This document shows positions 1-8,225 of a stretch of 64,000 nt of DNA, in pieces (the first letter of the stretch is position 1; each line of letters starts with the position of its first letter). Source of the DNA: an uncultured Mucilaginibacter sp. (GTDB lineage Bacteria > Bacteroidota > Bacteroidia > Sphingobacteriales > Sphingobacteriaceae); contig CAIPFE010000049.1 of assembly GCA_903864275.1 (NCBI GenBank), positions 1 through 64,000 on the forward strand. Reading direction: 5' to 3'. The notes beneath the pieces were generated by a model. That model had not been told where the DNA came from and did not search any database. It saw only the letters and a list, made by a program, of their open reading frames with translations. The position numbers and the translations under genes were made by a program.

Positions 1-142
1 ATATTATACTTAATCTTAACAGTATCTACACATTTGATAATTGTTGTGCCATCGTTTAAATTGACTTTAGATATAATAGCCATAAATCATAATCAAATGG
101 CTTTAATGTTTCCCTTGTGTAAAGTTATTCATCAATGCCCTC

Positions 143-1609
143 TCAAGAGGGGAGTTTTACCTGCGGCTCTTGTTTCGCCGGATCAACCACACACGCATAC
201 CCGAACAGGCAGCGGTCTTTTATCATGGCGGCTACCTCGGCGGGCACATATTCTTCCCAGCCGGGGGCGCCTTGTTTTATCAGTTCCAGCACCTTATCCG
301 TTTGTATGTTCAGGTTCTTCTCGTTGTAATGGCTGATATCTTCTATTTTATTATTGGTGATCAGGTAACGGTATAGGTCGATCAGATGCGCAGGGGGATG
401 AAATTTAAGACAATTCAACACCACGCCATCACGCAAAGTTGGGTAAACAAATAGTTTTACCTTACGGCTGAACAAGGTAGCGAACGACTCGAGAATGCCG
501 CCAGCAAGCCCCTTGTAATGTTCTTCCGAAAAAATATATTCAAGGTTAGGATAGCCCAAAACCACGCCGAGTTTCAGTTTGGTGATGTTCGATAAATAAG
601 CCACGAGTTTATAATACTCATGAAAATTGGAGATAAGCACCGTTTGTCCGAGCGAACAAAGAATGTCCACGCGATCGAGGAAATCTTTTTCATCAATATC
701 AGCATTTTCGTCGGCGTTCCGTTCTTTCAGGGCCTGCAGGGTAAGTTCCGTTATCACAATCAAATTTGCTTTGTCGACATCAGGCTCCTGCAAAAATTGC
801 TTAACGCCGTTGCTAAGCATATCCAAATGCACATTAATGAGCGGCCGGAAACGACCGCGTATCACAACGGTGTGTTTTTTATACAGGACTTCCGACGGCT
901 GCTGGTTTTTACCGTCCGGCCCAAAAACAGCTGCATCCGAAAATCCGTATTTTACCAGGTGCAGGCTCATCAGCCGGTTATCCACTTTACTAAAAGCAGG
1001 GCCTTCAAAACTGATCATATCTACCTGGATGCGATCATTTGACAAATCGTCCATCAACGAAAGTAAAAACACAGGCGGATTCTGGTAATAATAAAAACAG
1101 GCATACATCAGGTTTACGCCCAATACGCCCACGGCCTGCTGCTGCATGTTATTGTCGTTATCCAATAATTTTACATGAAGCACCACATCATTAAAGGCGC
1201 CGTTCGGCTCCGTCTGGAAGCGCACACCCATCCAGCCATGCCCTTCATTTGTTTTCTGATAATTGAGTGCCGAAACCGTATCAGCGAAAACAAAAAAGGT
1301 GGTCGATTCGCCGCGCTGTACGGCCAGGCGTTCGATCAGCAGCCCGTACTCATGATTGAGCATGGAGATCAGCCGGCTCTCGCTTACATAACGGCGCACC
1401 TGCTGTACGCCATAGATTGCGTCGGAAAAGGTCATGTCGTAAGCCGACATGGTTTTGGCGATAGTACCCGATGAAGCGCCAGCCTTAAAAAAATTGGCGG
1501 CCACATCCTGTCCTGCGCCAATTTCGGCAAATGAGCCATAAATCTGCGGGTCCAGGTTAATGGCAAGCGCCTTCTGTTTTGTTCCGATGTCTTTATGATG
1601 GCTGCTCAT
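143..1609 (-). CDS. Conserved hypothetical protein, 488 aa
   Basis: This is a long soluble protein with no signal peptide or membrane segment. I recognise it as a family conserved in Bacteroidota and other bacteria from its N-terminal block (NLDPQIYGSFAEIGAGQ, then FFKAGASSGTIAKTMSAYDM). I know of no established function for it. Homologues are sometimes labelled nicotinate-nucleotide adenylyltransferase or TonB receptor, but no HxGH nucleotidyltransferase motif or beta-barrel is visible, so I do not adopt those names. The start gives a natural N-terminus directly before the conserved block. It stands alone: a 253-bp gap follows upstream and no neighbour shares an obvious pathway. Confidence 0.85.
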   Translation of the reverse strand: MSSHHKDIGTKQKALAINLDPQIYGSFAEIGAGQDVAANFFKAGASSGTIAKTMSAYDMTFSDAIYGVQQVRRYVSESRLISMLNHEYGLLIERLAVQRGESTTFFVFADTVSALNYQKTNEGHGWMGVRFQTEPNGAFNDVVLHVKLLDNDNNMQQQAVGVLGVNLMYACFYYYQNPPVFLLSLMDDLSNDRIQVDMISFEGPAFSKVDNRLMSLHLVKYGFSDAAVFGPDGKNQQPSEVLYKKHTVVIRGRFRPLINVHLDMLSNGVKQFLQEPDVDKANLIVITELTLQALKERNADENADIDEKDFLDRVDILCSLGQTVLISNFHEYYKLVAYLSNITKLKLGVVLGYPNLEYIFSEEHYKGLAGGILESFATLFSRKVKLFVYPTLRDGVVLNCLKFHPPAHLIDLYRYLITNNKIEDISHYNEKNLNIQTDKVLELIKQGAPGWEEYVPAEVAAMIKDRCLFGYACVVDPAKQEPQVKLPS

Positions 1610-1773
1610 ACCATTTTATTTGTTGTTTGCCGGGCTATGATCATTATCCGGCGGGACGTCTCAAAAATACGAATTTTTAGAGAATGAGGCGGGAGATTTT
1701 AAAAAGCAGGAAAGGAAAGTTTTAACATTTGTGAAGGCAGGAGATATTATTATTTTAAGGTTTCAATATCGAA

Positions 1774-1842
1774 TGCCGAAAATCGAATGTTGAACAATGA
1801 AGTAAAAAAGTTCGAACTTCGATATTCAACATTTATTATTGG
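1774..1842. repeat. Imperfect inverted repeat, intergenic
   Basis: Between two minus-strand genes, AATGTTGAAC and its near-complement TATTCAACATT flank a short AT-rich spacer in a TTCGAA/TCGATATT-rich stretch, which could fold into a hairpin. The remaining gap sequence (1610-1862) shows nothing else. It may be a transcription terminator region or a small dispersed repeat. Confidence 0.35.
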
Positions 1843-1862
1843 ATATTAACAAACGTAATGCA

Positions 1863-2102
1863 TTAATCTTCGGCCCGGATCCTGATCTCTCGCTGCACAC
1901 GGGCCAGCTGCTCCCTTAAAGTGGTGATCTTCACCACCACCGCTATCTTCTCTTCCAGCCCTTCGTCAAAACAATTTTTGTTCAACATCAATTTCCTGAT
2001 GTTTAAATTGATCTCCGCAGCCTCCCGGTTTAATTCTTCGAGCGATTTCATTTTCTTAAAGATGAACATTTTCGGATTTCGTGGAAAGTAATAGTTTTCC
2101 AC
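1863..2102 (-). CDS. Small coiled-coil hypothetical protein
   Basis: A 79-codon frame rich in Glu, Lys, Arg and Leu, predicted from its heptad-like pattern to be largely helical (KSLEELNREAAEINLNIRK; TLREQLARVQREIRIRAED). An internal Met 17 residues in (MKSLEELN, near 2052) is an equally likely start and would give a 62-aa protein without the basic-aromatic N-terminus. No family recognised. It is divergent from the downstream GMC oxidoreductase gene. Confidence 0.5.
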   Translation of the reverse strand: MENYYFPRNPKMFIFKKMKSLEELNREAAEINLNIRKLMLNKNCFDEGLEEKIAVVVKITTLREQLARVQREIRIRAED

Positions 2103-2366
2103 ATGCCGGGCAAAACCATATCGATCTTTTTAATCAACACATAAAAACTTGTGAAAGCCCGCTGTAGGTGGTTGAAAAATAATTGCAGACGGCTTTTTGC
2201 TGCGCCGCACCAACACAAAGGCTGCCAACTTTCGTCACAAAACTTTCTGTGCCCTGTAGAGGACGAATTTCATTTATTTAGCGTTGAAATAACTAAAAAG
2301 AATATCTTTTGTCGAAAAAGGTTAATATCTTCAATCTGTATTTCATTCATTATAAAAGTTAAAAAG

Positions 2367-4097
2367 ATGCCCCAAAACACCACCAGCGTAAATAATAAGG
2401 CTAAATCACAAAACACTTACGATGCCATTGTTATCGGATCGGGCATAAGCGGTGGCTGGGCAGCTAAAGAATTGACGGAGAAGGGATTGAAAGTATTGAT
2501 GCTGGAGCGTGGCCGCAATTATGTGCACATTAAAGATTACGTCACGGCTGACAAGGATCCCTGGCAGTTTGAACACCGGGGGGCAGAAACACAGCAGCAA
2601 AAAAAGGATAACCCGGTGATCTCCCGCGATTGGGCCTATTACGGAACCGCCGCGCATGAGGAACTTATGAATTCGTGGACGAATGAAAAAGATAGCCCTT
2701 ATGTTGAAGTAAAGCCATTTACCTGGTGGCGGGCGTACCAAATGGGAGGGCGGTCGACCTTGTGGGGCAGGCAAAGCTACCGCTGGAGCGATTTTGATTT
2801 TGAAGCCAACGCTAAAGAAGGTATCGCTATTGACTGGCCCATCCGGTACAAAGAAATAGCGCCCTGGTATGATCATGTTGAGAAATTTGCAGGCATAAGC
2901 GGGTCAACAGAGGGCTTGCCCCAATTACCCGACGGCCATTATTTACCGCCGATGCAGCTTAACTGCGTGGAAAAAGATGTTGCCGCCAAAATTAAAGCTT
3001 TTTATAAAGACCGGCGCCACATGTTTATAGGCCGTGTGGCAAACCTTACGGCGCCGGTTAAAGGCCGCACCCAATGCCAGTTCAGGAACAGGTGCTGGGA
3101 AGGCTGCCCTTTCGGCGGTTATTTTAGTACGCAATCCTCCACGTTGCCGGCAGCCGTTGCCACGGGTAATTTAACAGTCAGGCCCTGGTCAATAGTTACA
3201 AAGATTTTATACGATAAGGATACCCGGAAGGCAACGGGCGTAGAAGTACTGGATGCGGAAACAAATAAGACGTATGAGTTTTATTCCAAAATTGTTTTCT
3301 TAAATGCGTCGACGCTAAACAGCGCATGGGTGCTGATGAATTCGGCTTCGGATGTTTGGGAGGGTGGATTAGGCAGCAGCAGCGGCGAATTGGGGCATAA
3401 TATTATGGACCATCATTATCTGGTGGGCGCAATGGGCACGGTAGAAGGGTACGAAGACAAGTACTATTTTGGCCGCAGGGCTAATGGTTTCTACATCCCG
3501 CGCTTCGCCAATTTGTTTGGCGACAAAAGGGATTTCCTTCGCGGCTATGGCTACCAGGGGAGCGCGGGCCGGCAGGGCTGGAGCCGTGACGTGGCGGAAA
3601 TGAATATAGGCGCCGGTTTCAAAGAGGCCTTAACGGAACCCGGAGGCTGGTATGTTGGCGCAACCGGTTTTGGCGAAATATTACCTTACCACGATAATAA
3701 AATAACACTGAATAAACAGGTAAAAGACAAGTGGGGATTGCCGGTACTTGCTATGGATGCAGAATTGAAGGAGAATGAACTGAAGATGCGCAAAGATATG
3801 GTAAAAGACCTGGTAGCCATGTTTGAAGTTGCCGGCGTAAAAAATATATGGACCTATGATAAGGATTATACCATTGGCCAGGGCATCCACGAAATGGGAA
3901 GCGCGCGGATGGGTAATGATCCCAAAACTTCTGTGCTGAATGCGCATAACCAGGTGTGGGACGCAACAAATGTTTTTGTGACAGACGGCGCATGCATGGT
4001 TTCAAGCGCCTGCCAGAACCCCTCGCTTACTTATATGGCCCTGACAGCCCGTGCCGCTGCATTCGCTGTGGATGAATTGAAAAAAGGGAATATTTGA
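2367..4097 (+). CDS. GMC family FAD-dependent oxidoreductase
   Basis: A 576-aa glucose-methanol-choline oxidoreductase, expected to oxidise an alcohol or sugar hydroxyl with FAD. The N-terminal dinucleotide-binding loop (DAIVIGSGISGGWAAKEL) lies at about residues 18-36 and is followed by the acidic MLERGR strand end. A GGRSTLWGRQ segment and the C-terminal HEMGSARMGNDP and ACQNPSLTYMALTARAA blocks are typical of GMC proteins. The frame is open from 2151, but the ATG at 2367 places the FAD loop at the normal distance from the N-terminus; the upstream extension looks non-coding. No gluconate-dehydrogenase-subunit-3-like partner, often adjacent in Bacteroidota, is present. The substrate cannot be read from sequence. 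Confidence 0.92.
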   Translation: MPQNTTSVNNKAKSQNTYDAIVIGSGISGGWAAKELTEKGLKVLMLERGRNYVHIKDYVTADKDPWQFEHRGAETQQQKKDNPVISRDWAYYGTAAHEELMNSWTNEKDSPYVEVKPFTWWRAYQMGGRSTLWGRQSYRWSDFDFEANAKEGIAIDWPIRYKEIAPWYDHVEKFAGISGSTEGLPQLPDGHYLPPMQLNCVEKDVAAKIKAFYKDRRHMFIGRVANLTAPVKGRTQCQFRNRCWEGCPFGGYFSTQSSTLPAAVATGNLTVRPWSIVTKILYDKDTRKATGVEVLDAETNKTYEFYSKIVFLNASTLNSAWVLMNSASDVWEGGLGSSSGELGHNIMDHHYLVGAMGTVEGYEDKYYFGRRANGFYIPRFANLFGDKRDFLRGYGYQGSAGRQGWSRDVAEMNIGAGFKEALTEPGGWYVGATGFGEILPYHDNKITLNKQVKDKWGLPVLAMDAELKENELKMRKDMVKDLVAMFEVAGVKNIWTYDKDYTIGQGIHEMGSARMGNDPKTSVLNAHNQVWDATNVFVTDGACMVSSACQNPSLTYMALTARAAAFAVDELKKGNI

Positions 4098-4320
4098 GCA
4101 GGAAGTTTTTGCGGTTTATAATTTTGGGTGTTGATGCTATCTGAAGGGGTTTTGTATCATGAGGTTACAAAATTGGGACAGGTGAGTTGTTTTCTCTTCG
4201 AGGCCTTTGAGAGCCTCGCCAGCTTGGCCGCTACCGTTTTTCACTGCCCCGCCGCATCCCGAAATATGCTTATTATCTTAATAAACCTAACTTCATGGTT
4301 GCTGCCAAGTGTTCACTTGG

Positions 4321-4430
4321 TATTCATTTTCAAAATTCTTCAAAATAAAACCAGTTGGTTATCAGGTGTTTAAGACATTGCAACTGCGCGTGTTGTTGCG
4401 AAGTGAACGCGAACGCTGGTATTTTTTTCA
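4321..4430 (+). repeat. Dispersed repeat, copy 1 (most divergent)
   Basis: Shares the 3' block GTGTTGTTGCGAAGTGAACGC followed by GAACGCTGGTATTTTTTT with the copies at about 4675-4780 and 5346-5463. The upstream part aligns only weakly (CAAAAT...TCAGGTGTT). All copies have the same orientation and are intergenic. Confidence 0.6.
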
Positions 4431-4674
4431 AACCAACAAGCTTGACCGCAAGAAGATTATAGCTTTAAATTGACACAAACAACGACTAAAACCCTCTATT
4501 CAGTTGTAAACTGAAGCCATGCCAACCAGAAAATCAAACCACTGTCTGTTCAATAAATACCTCGCCGCTGTTCGTAGACTGCATCTACGGATTAGCTATG
4601 TCTGTAATTTGTCACTACAGCAACGCAAAGCGAGGCAGAGATAGTGCGAAAACAGTGCTGTTGCCGCGATGAAT

Positions 4675-4780
4675 TGTTTGTGCATTTTTTGAGTATTTGC
4701 AAAAATCAACTATTTGATTGTCAGTTGTTAACAACATTAAAAATGCCCGTGTTATTGCGAAGTGAACGCTACGTTGTGGC
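4675..4780 (+). repeat. Dispersed repeat, copy 2
   Basis: Contains GCATTTTTTGAGTATTTGC then AAAAATCAACTATTTGATT, a variable 30-bp spacer, and TTGCGAAGTGAACGCTACG. Nearly the same order and spacing is found at 5346-5463, so this is a real repeat unit of about 110 bp. Confidence 0.7.
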
Positions 4781-4827
4781 ATTTGACGATTATTCCTCGT
4801 CGAAACAGGGGAACTTACAAGGTTCTG

Positions 4828-5211
4828 TCAATGCGTACTCTTTAAGGCCCATAATACTAAAAGCGGCTGGAACAGCAGCCGGGTAAAGCGTTTTGTTGGC
4901 GTATTTAGTCCGAAGGCGTTTCGGTTTTGGGCATATTGCGCCAGGTTTCCGGGGAATACCGCGACAAAAAATGCTGAGGCAATTGTCCCCACCAGCTTTT
5001 TACTACCAACGGGGGTAAATACCAATGCGCCGCCGAGCGCGATCTCTGCAATACCCGAATAAACAACGGTATCGTCTTTTTTTAGCGGCACCCAATCTGG
5101 AACCTGCGCACGGAAATCTTTGCGGGCAAATGTGAGGTGACTGATGCCGGCAAATACCAGGCTGGCTCCAAGCAGCACGCGGGCGGCCGTCTTAATATTT
5201 TCTTCTTTCAT
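4828..5211 (-). CDS. DoxX family membrane protein
   Basis: A 127-aa protein with four hydrophobic segments: RVLLGASLVFAGISHLTF, GIAEIALGGALVFTP, GTIASAFFVAVFPGN and FQPLLVLWALKS. The early LLGASLVFAGISHL block and the mid-protein AEIALGGAL block are typical of DoxX/DUF417-like inner-membrane proteins. Functions in this family range from quinone-linked redox to thiosulfate metabolism; nothing here selects one. Monocistronic, flanked on both sides by copies of the intergenic repeat. Confidence 0.85.
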   Translation of the reverse strand: MKEENIKTAARVLLGASLVFAGISHLTFARKDFRAQVPDWVPLKKDDTVVYSGIAEIALGGALVFTPVGSKKLVGTIASAFFVAVFPGNLAQYAQNRNAFGLNTPTKRFTRLLFQPLLVLWALKSTH

Positions 5212-5345
5212 TTTTGGTTAAAAGTATTTTGACTTTATAAACCATTCAGGGGCTGAATCGTTTGTTCAGCAGGTTAATATATTTTGAGGAAGGTGAAGGG
5301 CGAAAGGGTGTCGTTTTTTTGCCCAGGCAAGGGTGTTTTCGCGAA

Positions 5346-5463
5346 ATGTTTGTTTTTGCATTTTTTGAGGATTTGCAAAAATCAACTATTTGATTTTCAG
5401 GCGTTCACGATAAAATAATTGCCTGTGTTAGTGCGAAGTGAACGCGAACGCCGGTGTTTTTTG
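5346..5463 (+). repeat. Dispersed repeat, copy 3
   Basis: TTTGCATTTTTTGAGGATTT then GCAAAAATCAACTATTTGAT, a spacer, GTGCGAAGTGAACGCGAACG and CCGGTGTTTTTT. It matches copy 2 in its first half and copy 1 in its last half, so the three copies define one family. It ends just before the 3' end of the NlpC/P60 gene. Confidence 0.7.
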
Positions 5464-5477
5464 ATTCGCGTGTTTTT

Positions 5478-6008
5478 CTACCTGGACGTGCTATCCCCAA
5501 ATATCCTTATCGTCTTGATATACCTTGCTTCATAATAAGGCGTATGAAAATCGGTTTCTACAACGCTGTGGCTTTTGCCGGAGCTGGCGTGCATAAAGCG
5601 GAGCGGTTCGCCGGGCGTGGAGGATATGATGCCCATGTGGCCGACCACGCGGTTGGCGCTGTCGGTACCGGTAAACAGGATTAGGTCGCCCAATTTGGCT
5701 TGCTGCAATGAGATATGGTGTTGCACAGGTGTAAAATCAACCGATGTGCGGGGCACCATAATGCCAAAGTGTTTAAACACATAGGTAACAAAACCTGAGC
5801 AATCAAAACCCTCCTTTGGATCGGTCGAACCATATTTGTAAGGCGTTCCTGCGAGTGAGCATGCAAAGTTGACAAGGGAATCGGGGGTTGTTTTACCCGT
5901 TTCAATATGAGTGATATGCTCTGCTTCATAGGGCGTCAATGGTTTTTTATGGTGGCAGGCAATACAAGGCAGCAGGCCGAACAGGATATATTTATAACGG
6001 ATATTCAT
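5478..6008 (-). CDS. NlpC/P60 family cell-wall hydrolase, probable lipoprotein
   Basis: About 176 aa. The catalytic Cys lies in GFDCSGFVTYVF, the first His in VGHMGII and the third polar position in FMHASS, the Cys-His-His set of NlpC/P60 papain-like peptidases that cut peptidoglycan stem peptides (gamma-D-Glu-diaminopimelate bonds). The PYKYGSTDPKEGFDCSG run is typical. The frame opens at 6077, but the internal Met at 6008 begins a signal sequence (MNIRYKYILFGLLPCIACHH) with one or two candidate lipidation cysteines, so I choose that start. It would act at the periplasmic face of the envelope. The final residues are less conserved. Confidence 0.87.
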   Translation of the reverse strand: MNIRYKYILFGLLPCIACHHKKPLTPYEAEHITHIETGKTTPDSLVNFACSLAGTPYKYGSTDPKEGFDCSGFVTYVFKHFGIMVPRTSVDFTPVQHHISLQQAKLGDLILFTGTDSANRVVGHMGIISSTPGEPLRFMHASSGKSHSVVETDFHTPYYEARYIKTIRIFGDSTSR

Positions 6009-6318
6009 GGTATACTGTAAGTTACAAACAGCGCTTGAAACTGTTTTGATCATAACAGGTTTAGTTGGGCCGCGCACCTATAAACCGGCCGGATAATCAC
6101 ATTACCAATTATTTATTATTAATTGTTAATTGTATTTATTATATGTAGATTTAATATACCAATTGAACTAAGTACTAAAATTTATGACAGGCAAAACGAT
6201 GGGCATTAATCCGCCCTCGTTTGATGTGTTTTTTACCAGCGGGGAGCCGGCTGCCCCTAAGAAATCAAACCAGCAATTAACCAATTAAATTCTCACTTCT
6301 ATACAAAACTTAAGTATT

Positions 6319-7101
6319 ATGAAAAGGATTATAATTTATGCCGCTTTATTAAGCTGCATATTATTGGGTTGCAAACACGCCCAAAAATTATCCCAGGCAG
6401 GGGTATATAAACTGGTAAAACAATCAGTTAGCGGAGGGGGCACAGATTCGACGTATCAGAGGACGCAAATTAAAATTTATACAGATCACAACTTCATGTA
6501 CGCGGGCATGACACCTGACTCATCCATTGGATTTGGTGTGGGCAGCTATACCCTTGATACCGGTAGCAGCGTTATTGAACACCGGTTTTATACCAGTTCG
6601 ACGCAGGATACCCCCAGGACCTTTCACGTGAAGATAATGCCTAAAGATAGGGGGTATTCACAAACCATCCCGTCCATGGCTGCAATAAAAGGGGTGCGAT
6701 ATGACCTGCATGAAGAATATACCAGGTTACCATTGGGCGACAGCTCCGTGTTGGATGGTTTGTGGAAGCTGGATAAAAACTATTCGGTAAATGGGAAGGA
6801 TACCACAAGTCAACAGGCAACGGAGTTCAGGATTTTCTGGAAGGGGGCAGTAATGTTTGTAACCCGTTACGCGATTGATAAGGCGGGAACTAAATTCAAT
6901 TATGGCTATGGATACGGCAGCTTCAGTTTTAAGAATAATGAGCTGACCGAGGATGTCCAAATGTCGAACGATGCGCCGAATCTTAACCGTAAATGGACTT
7001 TCGGGATTACAATGAATGGAAATGATGAACTTACACAGCTATTCACTGATCCGAAGACCAAAACGCCATATTTTGAAATTTATAAAAGGGTTAAACAGTA
7101 G
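6319..7101 (+). CDS. Lipoprotein with two tandem lipocalin-like domains
   Basis: A 260-aa protein with a clear lipoprotein signal (CILLGC, lipobox Cys18). The mature part seems to contain the same unit twice. GVYKLVKQSVSGGGTDST...QIKIYTDHNFMYAG (about residues 28-120) is echoed by GLWKLDKNYSVNGKDTTS...EFRIFWKGAVMFVT (about residues 146-255). Both halves have alternating hydrophobic strands and a GFGVGSY or GYGYGSF turn. This suggests two small beta-barrel domains of the type common in Bacteroidota lipoproteins; the similarity to lipocalin-like domains is inference. No enzymatic motif is seen. A 240-bp gap precedes it. Confidence 0.75.
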   Translation: MKRIIIYAALLSCILLGCKHAQKLSQAGVYKLVKQSVSGGGTDSTYQRTQIKIYTDHNFMYAGMTPDSSIGFGVGSYTLDTGSSVIEHRFYTSSTQDTPRTFHVKIMPKDRGYSQTIPSMAAIKGVRYDLHEEYTRLPLGDSSVLDGLWKLDKNYSVNGKDTTSQQATEFRIFWKGAVMFVTRYAIDKAGTKFNYGYGYGSFSFKNNELTEDVQMSNDAPNLNRKWTFGITMNGNDELTQLFTDPKTKTPYFEIYKRVKQ

Positions 7102-7286
7102 GCAGCTCAGAAAAATGGCTTTGCTATATGAAACTCTTATATCGGGATGAAAATTATTCCGAAAAGGAAGCCAACGCCCGGGTTTTTTCCGGCTGTGGCG
7201 TGATCAAAGCATAGCCTGTTTTTTGAGAGTACAATTAATCTGTTCGGCTCCATACACGGATAAAACAAAATTTGCGTTCTTTGCTT

Positions 7287-8189
7287 ATGGCCAGATTCAT
7301 TTGTATTGTAGTTTTCAGCTTAATTACGGGCTGTGCATTTGCGCAGGAAAAGAAACAGAACATTGCGTTTGCCAGCGATACGCAGCAACCTATGTGGGTT
7401 GAAAAAATACGGCTGAAATCAAACCATAATCAAAAAGCTACAGAAATGATCTTCAAGGATTTGCTTACGGTGCATCCTTCGGGGTTTTTCATACTGGGCG
7501 ACCTGGTTTCATTAGGCTACAAAAACAATAAGTGGACAGCGATAGATGCTTGCATAAAGCGATGTACACAAGATTCTATACCCGTTTACGCAACGCTGGG
7601 TAACCACGAATTGATGTTCAACACAAAAAAGGGGACTGCAAATTTCCGGTCGCGGTTCCCTATGTACAATCCTGTTGGGTATACGGAGATCATTGATTCG
7701 GTGGCCGTGGTTTTGGTGAATTCCAATTTCAGTAAAATGACGACCGCCGAAATACTGGCACAGGATAACTGGTACAACGCCACGGTCAAAAAGTTCGACA
7801 AGGATGATGCAATTAAGTTCATCATTGTTGGCTGTCATCATTCGCCATATACCAATAGCAAAATTGTGAAGCCATCAATGGAAGTGCGCCAGAATTTTGT
7901 TCCGGCCTTTATTAATTCCAAAAAGGGCATGCTTTTTCTTTCCGGGCACTCGCATAATTTTGAGCGGTTTAATATGCAGGGGAAATATTTCCTGGTGATC
8001 GGCGGGGGCGGGGGCCTTCATCAGCCTTTACATACGAGTGAGATCACCCACGATCTTTCCGCTGACTATAAACCCATGTTCCATTACCTGGTGGTCAGGC
8101 GGTTCGGCGACACACTGCAGGTTGTATCCAGGCAGCTTAAGCCGGATTTTTCAGGATTTGAGAATAAGTTGGCCTTTAGCGTTCCGTAG
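7287..8189 (+). CDS. Secreted metallophosphoesterase
   Basis: A calcineurin-like phosphoesterase of 300 aa with a signal peptide (FICIVVFSLITGCAFAQ). Metal-binding motifs are in order: FASD (about residue 25), ILGDLVS, ATLGNHE, GCHHSPY and SGHSHNFERF, which together form the bimetal site of the family. The frame extends to a TTG at 7272, but the ATG at 7287 (MARFICIV) gives the normal signal peptide. The substrate is unknown; family members cleave phosphomonoesters or diesters in the periplasm. It converges on the VCBS-repeat gene with only 36 bp between stops. Confidence 0.9.
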   Translation: MARFICIVVFSLITGCAFAQEKKQNIAFASDTQQPMWVEKIRLKSNHNQKATEMIFKDLLTVHPSGFFILGDLVSLGYKNNKWTAIDACIKRCTQDSIPVYATLGNHELMFNTKKGTANFRSRFPMYNPVGYTEIIDSVAVVLVNSNFSKMTTAEILAQDNWYNATVKKFDKDDAIKFIIVGCHHSPYTNSKIVKPSMEVRQNFVPAFINSKKGMLFLSGHSHNFERFNMQGKYFLVIGGGGGLHQPLHTSEITHDLSADYKPMFHYLVVRRFGDTLQVVSRQLKPDFSGFENKLAFSVP

Positions 8190-8225
8190 GATACACGATA
8201 TCATCTTCGGCCCGCAAACCTTTGA

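Larger units (their letters stand above)
4098..4827. other. Gene-poor intergenic stretch containing repeats
   Basis: About 730 bp between the GMC and DoxX genes without a convincing gene. Short plus-strand frames here (for example 4128-4373 and 4644-4886) show no recognisable protein features and cross repeat copies. The stretch holds two of the three copies of the repeat described at 4321-5463. Confidence 0.6.

Noticed and set aside
143..1609. Naming the first gene nicotinate-nucleotide adenylyltransferase or TonB receptor
   Set aside because: The HxGH motif and barrel or plug features are absent; such labels appear to be carried-over annotations.
2151..2366. N-terminal extension of the GMC oxidoreductase
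   Set aside because: The extra 72 residues show no family features and would push the FAD loop far from the N-terminus; ATG 2367 fits.
4128..4886. Short plus-strand frames 4128-4373 and 4644-4886 as genes
   Set aside because: They cross repeat copies, lack protein features and have no conserved-looking segments.
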